From NCBI GenBank assembly GCA_002308255.1, contig DBVZ01000058.1, positions 9,291-14,520 on the forward strand: a stretch of 5,230 bases of DNA. The letters run 5' to 3'. The notes beneath the pieces were generated by a model. The model saw nothing but the letters and a program-made list of their open reading frames with translations, searched no databases and was not told the origin of the DNA. Source of the DNA: Lachnospiraceae bacterium UBA1251 (GTDB taxonomy: Bacteria > Bacillota > Clostridia > Lachnospirales > Lachnospiraceae). Below, in pieces: positions 1 through 5,230 of the stretch. Position 1 is the first letter of the stretch; every line of letters begins with the position of its first letter. Both the position numbers and the translations under genes were made by a program.

Positions 1-689
1 CCCCGACACAGCTGCCGGCAGGGGAAGAACCTGTCCTCGGGGCGCATATGGGAGAAGACATTTATTCGGAATACCTTTATGTGGTCGGGGTCTACATCGA
101 CAGGATCAATACCTTTCAGGCAGATCCGGATGCCTTTTTGGAAAGGTATAACAATGGATATTATAATGATTTAAATAACGGGATTAATTATTATTTATTC
201 TATGAGTATTTTAATTTCGGAGGAGAGATCTGCTTTGCGTTTAATGACCTGAATCTTGACGGGACGCCGGAACTGGTTCTGGGAATAAGAAATACCGATC
301 GGGGCGATAATACGGTACATACAACGGAAGCCTATACTTTTAATGGTTTGGGAGCAAAGCAGCTGTTTCATGATTTTGATCTTGGAGCCCATTCTTTCTT
401 CGTTGTACTTTTGGGAGACGGGAAAATGAAGATCCAGGCGGTTAACATCGGGATGTCCGATACAGTGACTGTCTGCAGGATCGCAGACGATCGGAACGGT
501 CTGGAGATTATTGAAGAATTTACTTATGACCATGGGGACGGCACCTATCACGGAAACAAAGGAACTGTCCTGGATGAGGCAGACTTTGACATACAGTATG
601 CAAGTGACACGCCTCCCGTTTATGAGGATATTCCGTCTTACCCCGTTTCCGAAGAAGGCATTCAGGAGTATCTCAACAGCAGTCCGTGA
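1..689 (+). CDS. Hypothetical secreted/surface protein, C-terminal part (5' end outside window)
   Basis: No family is recognised with certainty. The frame is open from base 3 to the TGA at 687-689. An ATG at 48 could give 213 residues, but no ribosome binding site lies at a proper distance before it (the only purine-rich run, near 20-29, is about 20 bases away). The codons before it read as a Pro/Glu/Gly-rich linker (PTQLPAGEEPVLGA), like the spacer that follows a signal peptide or lipobox, so the true start is probably upstream of the window. Counting from the ATG, residues 8-58 are rich in Tyr and Asn. Residues 65-77 hold FNDLNLDGTPELV, an Asp-x-Asn-x-Asp-Gly loop of the calcium-binding or FG-GAP-like type that is common in exported proteins of Clostridia. 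The rest is an acidic, beta-rich-looking domain without membrane segments. It ends just before a terminator and converges on the Nudix gene. Bases about 140-230 are much more AT-rich than the other genes. Extracellular location is inferred. Confidence 0.7.
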   Translation, partial: PTQLPAGEEPVLGAHMGEDIYSEYLYVVGVYIDRINTFQADPDAFLERYNNGYYNDLNNGINYYLFYEYFNFGGEICFAFNDLNLDGTPELVLGIRNTDRGDNTVHTTEAYTFNGLGAKQLFHDFDLGAHSFFVVLLGDGKMKIQAVNIGMSDTVTVCRIADDRNGLEIIEEFTYDHGDGTYHGNKGTVLDEADFDIQYASDTPPVYEDIPSYPVSEEGIQEYLNSSP

Positions 690-708
690 TGAAAAGCATG
701 TATCATAT

Positions 709-741
709 AAAAACAGCAGGTCTCAGACCTGCTGTTTTTTT
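709..741. terminator. Bidirectional intrinsic terminator between convergent genes
   Basis: The arm at 709-722 and the arm at 726-739 are perfect reverse complements (14 bp, core ACAGCAGGTC), with the three-base loop TCA at 723-725. On the plus strand the stem ends in seven T (735-741), and on the minus strand in five T (complement of 709-713). The hairpin can therefore end transcription of both the plus-strand gene that stops at 689 and the minus-strand Nudix gene. The loop is the complement of the Nudix TGA stop codon, so the last five sense codons of that gene form one arm of the stem. Confidence 0.9.
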
Positions 742-1760
742 AGTGCATTTTCAAGAAGAAGCAGTTCCCCTTCATAAAGGCAGTGTGAAAGATCTCCGGA
801 GCGGACACGCGCAAGACACTCTTCAAAATCCATCCAGAGCACAGAGTCGACTTCCGATTCCTGCAGGATGAGATCTTTGGTCTCGACCGGCTGCGTATAG
901 TAATACTCGTATGTGAGCTCGTTGTCGATATAGGGATAGCCGCGGAATTCCCCTTCAAAATGAATATTCCAGGTGCCGAACGGGATGAGATGCTCCGGAA
1001 GGGCTGTAATGCCGAGTTCCTCCGAAAGTTCCCGGAGAGCCGCATCCGCGGGCAGGGCGCCGTGTTCGATATGGCCTGCGGCAGAGGTGTCAAGAAGCCC
1101 GGGATGGGATTCTTTGAGATAACTTCTCCGCTGCAGAAGGATATCCCAGCCGCTTTTCTCATTCGGGCGGACGATCCACATATGAACAGTATGATGCCGG
1201 CTGCCGTCACGGTGCGCAACGCCTCGCTCTTTGACGACACCGGTCAGGTTTCCCTTTTCATCGATGATATCAAACAGTTCCAGCTCCTTTCCGTTCAGGA
1301 CAGCCGAAACCAGGCCGTCTTTTCCGTCATAGACGAGCTTCAGGGAGAAGAAGGGGATATTTTCGTCGAGAAGGCGGAAAAAGATCTTGTCCCCCTCCCA
1401 GATATTGAGACCCCAGACGTCCTCGATCGAGACCCACTTAAGGACCCCTTCGCTGCATTCCGGAAGAGGCGCGCCTTCCGGGAGCGGACAGGCTGCCGTA
1501 AACAGGTGCATATATTCCGTTATGCCGGATCCGGAAACGAACGTGACGATCCCGCGGAAGCGGTAATCCGTGAGTGTCATGCCGGTTTCCTCAAAGACTT
1601 CCCTGACAAGGCATTCCTCCGGACTTTCGTCCGGCTCGAAGTGCCCGCCGGGGCCGATCCATTTGTCTTTGTTGACGTCATTTTCCTTCTTTACGCGGTG
1701 GAGCATCAGGTATTTCCCGTTCTGCTCGATATAGCATAAAGTGCTCAGCTCGGTACTCAT
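723..1760 (-). CDS. Tandem Nudix hydrolase: 8-oxo-dGTP-diphosphatase-like domain fused to IDI-like Nudix domain
   Basis: This 345-residue cytosolic protein has two Nudix domains. Domain 1 (about 1-158) carries a perfect Nudix box at 39-61 (Gly39, Glu45, Arg53-Glu54, Glu57-Glu58, Gly60). It also has the WEGDKIFF and PFFSLKLVYDG elements typical of the Firmicutes 8-oxo-dGTP diphosphatase group, which normally ends here as a stand-alone protein of about 155 residues. Domain 2 (about 160-345) resembles the isopentenyl-diphosphate-isomerase-like Nudix group: LFDIIDEKG at 162-170, HHTVHMWIV at 189-197, LLQRRS at 208-213, and a second box at 229-251. In that box Arg243-Glu244 and Glu247-Glu248 are kept, but the first Glu is Ala235. 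The family hydrolyses nucleoside or other diphosphates with a divalent metal; the actual substrates cannot be read from the sequence. The start is supported by AAGGAG six bases upstream. The gene lies 33 bases after the MATE gene, so co-transcription is likely, and it ends inside the terminator at 709-741. True isomerase activity is unlikely. Confidence 0.93.
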   Translation of the reverse strand: MSTELSTLCYIEQNGKYLMLHRVKKENDVNKDKWIGPGGHFEPDESPEECLVREVFEETGMTLTDYRFRGIVTFVSGSGITEYMHLFTAACPLPEGAPLPECSEGVLKWVSIEDVWGLNIWEGDKIFFRLLDENIPFFSLKLVYDGKDGLVSAVLNGKELELFDIIDEKGNLTGVVKERGVAHRDGSRHHTVHMWIVRPNEKSGWDILLQRRSYLKESHPGLLDTSAAGHIEHGALPADAALRELSEELGITALPEHLIPFGTWNIHFEGEFRGYPYIDNELTYEYYYTQPVETKDLILQESEVDSVLWMDFEECLARVRSGDLSHCLYEGELLLLENALKKQQV

Positions 1761-1766
1761 GTTTTT

Positions 1767-1772
1767 CTCCTT
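1767..1772 (-). promoter_or_regulatory. Ribosome binding site of the tandem Nudix gene
   Basis: On the minus strand AAGGAG is followed by six bases (AAAAAC) and then the ATG at 1760-1758. It fixes the start of the Nudix gene and lies in the 33-base gap after the MATE stop codon. No terminator is visible in this gap, which favours a shared transcript. Confidence 0.8.
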
Positions 1773-1793
1773 TTAGAAATGAAGCCGGTGCTG

Positions 1794-3194
1794 TCAGAAT
1801 TCTCCGGACTCTCTTCTGTCTTTTTTCAGCAGACGGGAGAGCAGAAGCAGGGCAAAGACAGCCCCGAGCGCTTCCCCCGCCGGCAGCGCGCAGGCAAGAC
1901 CGGTCTCGCCGAACAGATGATCCAGCGCAAACATCATAGGAATATAGAAAACAAGTTCGCGCACGAAAGCGTGCAGCATGGTTGCCTTTCCGTATCCCAT
2001 GGCCTGCATGCAGAAAGAAGAGTTGTAGTTGATAAACTGGAAGGGCGAAGCGACGCACCGGATCCGCAGGAAGAGAGCGGCAAATGCGAGCGTGATGACA
2101 GCTGTTTCCGCATCGCGGGATTTCGTGCTGAGAAATATGCCCGTGACGGGCGATGCCAGAAGTTCCAGCACGAGAATGCTGACAGCGGAAACGGAGAGCC
2201 CGACAATTCGCGCGAACCGTATCGTTCCGCGCATCCGCTCATGGTCGCCGGAAGAAAAATTGTAGGCTACGATCGGAAGCATTCCCTGACAGATGCCTAC
2301 ATTGACCGCGTTGGGGATCCGCTCGACCTTCATGACGATGCCCATTGCCGCAAGGACGAGATCACTGTGCGCGGAGGAGAGGATATTGACGCAGATATTC
2401 GCAAGATCGAACAGACCGGTCAGCAGCGCGGACGGAATGCCGACTGCGAAAATGCTTTTCCGGTTGTCCGGATCCAGCTCTTTCGCGTCATGCAGTCTGC
2501 TGCTGAGAGGGGCTGTTTCGGAGGCTTTCCGGAAAGCGTACAGAAGGTAGAGGCAGGCAATGATATTGGAAAGAAGAGTGGCGATAGCGGCGCCGGCCAC
2601 CTCATATCCTCTCGGAAGAATGACAAACATAAAAAGCGGATCGAGGATCATGTTCAGGATCCCGCCCCCGGAGAGCCCTGTGCTTGCCTGCGAAGAATAA
2701 CCTGCGTTCCGCAGAATGTGGGCGAGGGTCAGCGAGAGGATCGTCGGCACGCTGCCGATAATGATCACAAAGAGCACATACTGCCTCGCATAGCCGATCG
2801 TGGCGTCGGATGCTCCGAGAAAACGCAGCACGGGATTCAGGAAAACGGCAATAAGGACGGAGTAGCCGAGAGCAAGGGCAATACAGGCAAAAAAACAGAA
2901 GGCGCTGACTGACTTTGCCTTTTTTTCTTTCTGCATACCCATCAGCCTGGCAATGAGGCTTCCGCCTCCGACGCCGAACAGATTTGAGAAGGCGACGTTC
3001 ATCATCGTCATTGTCAGGGTCAGAGAAGTGGCTGCCATCATGTAGGAATTCCCGGTCCTGCCGATGAAGAAAGCGTCCACCATATTGTAGACGAGATTGA
3101 CGAGCTGGCTGATAATGGTCGGAACGGCCATCGTCGCCAGTGCTTTCGGGATCGGCATGGATTCAAACAGGTATTTCTTGTCGGATGCGGGCAT
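1794..3194 (-). CDS. MATE family multidrug/cation exporter (MepA/DinF-like)
   Basis: This 466-residue membrane protein is of normal length for the family and appears to have twelve transmembrane helices in two homologous halves. Helix 1 has the hallmark AVPTIISQLVNLVYNMVDAF (residues 23-42, with Pro25 and Asp40) followed by FIGR. GVGGGSLIARLMG (74-86) matches the conserved loop after helix 2, and NMILDPLFMF (181-190) matches the usual N-x-x-L-D-P-L signature. The second half repeats the pattern from VGIPSALL (251-258), and QGMLPIVAYNFSSG (303-316) is the conserved second-half counterpart. Family members sit in the cytoplasmic membrane and expel cationic or amphipathic compounds in exchange for sodium ions or protons; the substrate here is unknown. 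The ATG is preceded by AGAAGG with about ten bases between. The basic/aromatic N-terminus (KKYLFESMPIPKAL) is the usual MATE lead-in, which supports this start over the internal Met13. It is followed by the Nudix gene in the same direction. Confidence 0.95.
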   Translation of the reverse strand: MPASDKKYLFESMPIPKALATMAVPTIISQLVNLVYNMVDAFFIGRTGNSYMMAATSLTLTMTMMNVAFSNLFGVGGGSLIARLMGMQKEKKAKSVSAFCFFACIALALGYSVLIAVFLNPVLRFLGASDATIGYARQYVLFVIIIGSVPTILSLTLAHILRNAGYSSQASTGLSGGGILNMILDPLFMFVILPRGYEVAGAAIATLLSNIIACLYLLYAFRKASETAPLSSRLHDAKELDPDNRKSIFAVGIPSALLTGLFDLANICVNILSSAHSDLVLAAMGIVMKVERIPNAVNVGICQGMLPIVAYNFSSGDHERMRGTIRFARIVGLSVSAVSILVLELLASPVTGIFLSTKSRDAETAVITLAFAALFLRIRCVASPFQFINYNSSFCMQAMGYGKATMLHAFVRELVFYIPMMFALDHLFGETGLACALPAGEALGAVFALLLLSRLLKKDRRESGEF

Positions 3195-3204
3195 GGAGCT
3201 TGCG

Positions 3205-3210
3205 CCTTCT
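3205..3210 (-). promoter_or_regulatory. Ribosome binding site of the MATE gene
   Basis: Minus-strand AGAAGG lies ten bases before the ATG at 3194-3192. The match is moderate and the spacing slightly long, but it is the only purine-rich site near the start. Confidence 0.55.
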
Positions 3211-3248
3211 TTCTTTGTCTGAGAATACAGGAGATGATCAGCTGTTCT

Positions 3249-3277
3249 ATGTTAACACATTTGTGAGAAACGGAAAA
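3249..3277 (-). promoter_or_regulatory. Candidate sigma-A promoter for the MATE-Nudix pair (weak)
   Basis: On the minus strand TTTTCC (3277-3272) and an extended -10 element TGT-TAACAT (-10 hexamer at 3254-3249) are separated by 17 bases. The -35 box matches only three of six consensus bases and the -10 four of six, with the TG extension adding some support. The leader to the MATE ATG would be about 50 bases. An eight-base palindrome TGTTAACA overlaps the -10 and a CACA-AA-TGTG inverted repeat lies in the spacer; either could be an operator, but both are short enough to be chance. Confidence 0.35.
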
Positions 3278-3290
3278 GGGAACGGACGGG

Positions 3291-3320
3291 AAAAAGGCGC
3301 CGCAGTGACTGCAGCGCCTT
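3291..3320 (-). terminator. Intrinsic terminator of the E1 dehydrogenase gene
   Basis: Read on the minus strand, AAGGCGCTGCAG pairs with CTGCGGCGCCTT around the loop TCA. This gives a twelve-base-pair, GC-rich stem with one T-G wobble, ending in five T and then CCC. It lies about 50 bases after the E1 stop codon and before the candidate MATE promoter. It therefore separates the two transcription units. It has no long T run on the plus strand, so it is mainly a minus-strand terminator. Confidence 0.85.
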
Positions 3321-3370
3321 CGGAAAACGGTTTTTTATTTAAGAGGTATGAGCTTTTTCCGGGAAGGATC

Positions 3371-5230
3371 TCATACGCCCGCTTTGTTCTCCCTGATCTG
3401 CTCGAGAACGGTGCAGTTGTGCGAGCAGGTGTAGCCCGGGATCGGAAGGAGACGCTCGTGGATGGCGTCGATGATCCAGCTCGGCTGCGGGAAGAAGCAT
3501 TCCTCGAGCTCGTGTGCCGGGGTGATCCAGTCTTTCGCGCCGACGACAACAGGCGGAGCATCGAGATAATCAAACGCCATTTCCGTGATGTTGGAAGCGA
3601 GATGTCTCATGAAGGAGTTGCGCTCGCAGGCGTCGCCGGTGACGATGATGCGGCCGGTCTTCTTGACGGACTCGATGACTTTCTCGTAATTGAACGGTAC
3701 AAGCGATCTCGCGTCGATGATCTCTGCGGAAATGCCGTATTTCTCCTGGAGAATGTCAGCAGCTTCCACAGCGCGGTAAAGCGTTGCGCCGATGGAGAGG
3801 ATAGTGACATCCGTACCTTCGCGCTTGACATCCGGCTCACCGATCGGGATCTCGTATTCCTCTTCCGGAACGCCTTCTTTGTGGAATCTCTCGCCGTAGT
3901 CATAGACTCTCTGGCTCTCGAAGAAGATGACCGGATCCGTGCCGTTGATCGCGGACTGCATAAGTCCCTTGCAGTCATACGGCGTAGCCGGGAACACGAC
4001 CTTCAGGCCCGGGATATGCGCGCAGAGCGCGGACCAGTCCTGAGAGTGCTGTGCGCCGTACTTGGAGCCGACGGACATGCGGACGACGACCGGCATTTTG
4101 AGCACGCCGGCGCTCATGGACTGCCACTTGGAGAGCTGGTTGAAGAGTTCATCGCCCGAGCGGCCGAGGAAGTCGGCGTACATCAGCTCTACGACCGCAC
4201 GGCCGCCGCTCATCGCGTAGCCGACGCCGGCGCCGATGATGGCTGCTTCGGAGATCGGAGAGTTGAAGAAGCGGTGATACGGGATCGCTTCCGTGAATCC
4301 GCGGTAAACGGCATATGCGCCGCCCCAGTCGCGGACGTCTTCGCCGAATGCGACAAGCGTCGGATCTTCGTAGAACTTCTTCAGAATCGGTTCAGCCAGA
4401 GCGTCACGGATCTGATAGACGCGGTTCTTGCTGACGAGGTTGCCCTTCTCGTCGATGCCCTGACGGATCTTCTTCGCCCACATCTGCGGACGCGGACCTT
4501 CTTCGTACGGAAGGGTGACTTCCGGCTCACGTGTGGTATCGAAGCTGCGGACTTCCTGGTTGGAGAACATGAGGTCAGCGATCGCGTTCGGCTCAGTGGT
4601 GAGGACCGCTACGCGCGGGGAGATCTCCGGATCGATCGCGAGCTTCATGTTGCGGTGCATATCCTCGGCGACTTCCGCTTTGATCTCTTCCAGTGCCTTC
4701 TTTGTGGCGCAGCGTGCGGAGACGAGCTGTTTGCCGTACGCCTCGATGGAATCCTGGGTCTGCCAGTCTTCGATCTCCTCTTTGGTGCGGTAGGTGCTCG
4801 CATCGGACGGAGAGTGTCCGGAATAACGGTAGGTCACGATATCGAAGAGGACCGGGCCGTCTTCCTTGACGACGTTTTTCTTTCTTCTGTAAGCATCGAG
4901 CACTGCCAGCGGGTTGTAGCCGTCGATCTTCTCCGCGTGGAGTTCGTTCGGCATAAGGCCTGCGCCGATTCTCGCGTGGTCGTGCATGCCCATGGTCTCG
5001 CCGACCGGCTGGCCGCCCATCGCGTAGCTGTTGTTCCAGATGTTGAAGAGGATCGGCATGCCGCCGAATTCATCTCCCCACAGATCACGGATCTGGTCCA
5101 TCGTGGAGAAGACCATGCCTTCCCAGACCGGACCGCACGCGCATGCGCCGTCACCGATGTTGCAGATGACGATGCCGGGTTTGTGATTGGAGAGTTTGTA
5201 AAGGGCAGCGCCGGGAGCGATCGGGCCGGA
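3371..5230 (-). CDS. Fused E1 alpha/beta subunit of a thiamine-diphosphate 2-oxoacid (pyruvate/acetoin-type) dehydrogenase, C-terminal 619 residues
   Basis: The frame is open past the right edge, so the start is not in view; an internal ATG at 5116 is not the start, because the 38 residues before it contain the start of the cofactor motif. Numbering visible residues from the edge, the alpha part (about 1-205) has the thiamine-diphosphate motif Gly26-Asp27-Gly28 to Asn66-Asn67, GQPVGETMG (73-81), and the active-site loop YRYSGHSPSDASTYRTKEE with His139. A linker (about 206-266) leads to the beta part (about 267-597) with FGEDVRDWGGAY (Glu297, contact to the cofactor), SPISEAAIIGAGVGYA (324-339), and GAQHSQDWSALCAHIPGLKVV (His395, the conserved beta histidine). 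E1 decarboxylates a 2-oxoacid, or cleaves acetoin, and passes the acyl group to lipoyl-E2; it is cytosolic. Which substrate is used cannot be decided, and the E2/E3 genes are not in the window. Oddities: a long gap between the two cofactor motifs, a CACxC-like Cys cluster, and a short Cys-containing C-terminal tail. Separate alpha and beta genes are the commoner arrangement. Confidence 0.93.
   Translation of the reverse strand, partial: SGPIAPGAALYKLSNHKPGIVICNIGDGACACGPVWEGMVFSTMDQIRDLWGDEFGGMPILFNIWNNSYAMGGQPVGETMGMHDHARIGAGLMPNELHAEKIDGYNPLAVLDAYRRKKNVVKEDGPVLFDIVTYRYSGHSPSDASTYRTKEEIEDWQTQDSIEAYGKQLVSARCATKKALEEIKAEVAEDMHRNMKLAIDPEISPRVAVLTTEPNAIADLMFSNQEVRSFDTTREPEVTLPYEEGPRPQMWAKKIRQGIDEKGNLVSKNRVYQIRDALAEPILKKFYEDPTLVAFGEDVRDWGGAYAVYRGFTEAIPYHRFFNSPISEAAIIGAGVGYAMSGGRAVVELMYADFLGRSGDELFNQLSKWQSMSAGVLKMPVVVRMSVGSKYGAQHSQDWSALCAHIPGLKVVFPATPYDCKGLMQSAINGTDPVIFFESQRVYDYGERFHKEGVPEEEYEIPIGEPDVKREGTDVTILSIGATLYRAVEAADILQEKYGISAEIIDARSLVPFNYEKVIESVKKTGRIIVTGDACERNSFMRHLASNITEMAFDYLDAPPVVVGAKDWITPAHELEECFFPQPSWIIDAIHERLLPIPGYTCSHNCTVLEQIRENKAGV

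Noticed and set aside
48..50. ATG at 48 as the true start of the first gene
   Set aside because: No ribosome binding site at proper spacing, and the frame continues upstream to the window edge with linker-like codons. A start outside the window is more likely.
723..1240. Calling the second Nudix domain a true isopentenyl-diphosphate isomerase
   Set aside because: The catalytic Cys-containing T-x-x-C-x-H-P element of real type I isomerases is not seen; only the general Nudix fold features and the family-like start are present.
960..1739. Plus-strand open frame (259 codons) antisense to the Nudix gene
   Set aside because: The Nudix motifs on the other strand are unambiguous. This frame starts without a ribosome binding site and shows no family pattern.
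1779..2912. Long plus-strand open frame (377 codons) antisense to the MATE gene
   Set aside because: It lies wholly opposite a well-supported membrane protein gene, and its product is a highly charged, low-hydrophobicity sequence as expected from the complement of a hydrophobic gene. It has no recognised domain. It is a shadow of GC-rich coding DNA.
3346..3376. Inverted repeat GTATGAG / CTCATAC around the E1 stop codon
   Set aside because: Only seven base pairs with a 17-base loop and no T run; a much better terminator follows at 3291-3320. Probably chance.
4515..4793. Plus-strand open frame antisense to the E1 alpha part
   Set aside because: It is opposite a conserved enzyme, has no ribosome binding site or recognised domain, and is a shadow frame.
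5114..5116. ATG at 5116-5114 as the start of the E1 gene
   Set aside because: The frame is open to the window edge, and the essential Gly-Asp-Gly cofactor motif lies before this codon, so it is an internal methionine.
1..5230. CRISPR array, transposon ends, tRNA/rRNA genes, riboswitch or defence system
   Set aside because: Reading both strands showed no regularly spaced repeats, no transposase or integrase frames, no tRNA cloverleaf or ribosomal RNA sequence, and intergenic regions too short for most riboswitches apart from 3195-3370, which is explained by a terminator and a promoter region.

Overview
The window looks like chromosomal DNA of a low-redox, GC-moderate-to-rich Bacillota (Clostridia- or Erysipelotrichia-like). 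The grounds are AAGGAG-type ribosome binding sites, intrinsic hairpin-plus-T terminators, a MepA/DinF-type MATE exporter, a Firmicutes-style Nudix family, and a fused alpha-beta E1 dehydrogenase of the kind seen in some anaerobic Firmicutes. The assignment is an inference from gene content; there is no rRNA, tRNA or other marker to place it more closely. Three of the four genes are on the minus strand.

Layout, left to right. (1) Bases 1-689, plus strand: the 3' part of a gene for a probable secreted or surface protein of unknown function. Its frame is open to the left edge, and it carries an Asp/Asn-rich loop of the calcium-binding type. It is visibly more AT-rich than the rest of the window. 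(2) Bases 709-741: a perfect 14-bp hairpin with T runs on both sides, serving as a two-way terminator between convergent genes. The stop codon of the next gene forms its loop. (3) Bases 723-1760, minus strand: a 345-residue protein made of two fused Nudix domains, first an 8-oxo-dGTP-diphosphatase-like one, then an isopentenyl-diphosphate-isomerase-like one. (4) Bases 1794-3194, minus strand: a complete 12-helix MATE drug/sodium exporter, 33 bases upstream of the Nudix gene and very likely in the same transcript. (5) Bases 3195-3370: intergenic stretch with a strong minus-strand terminator for the next gene and a weak candidate promoter for the MATE-Nudix pair. (6) Bases 3371-5230, minus strand: the C-terminal 619 residues of a fused E1 alpha/beta thiamine-diphosphate 2-oxoacid (or acetoin) dehydrogenase, cut by the right edge.

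Functionally the window holds three separate units: the end of a surface protein gene, a MATE-Nudix pair that could combine export with clean-up of damaged nucleotides or related diphosphates (inference from co-transcription only), and the end of a central-carbon dehydrogenase gene whose partners (E2, E3) are not in view. I found no mobile element, CRISPR array, RNA gene or toxin-antitoxin or defence-type system. The points most worth a second look are the altered thiamine-diphosphate motif and Cys-containing tail of the E1 fusion, the double-Nudix fusion with a degenerate second Nudix box, and the stop codon inside a terminator loop.
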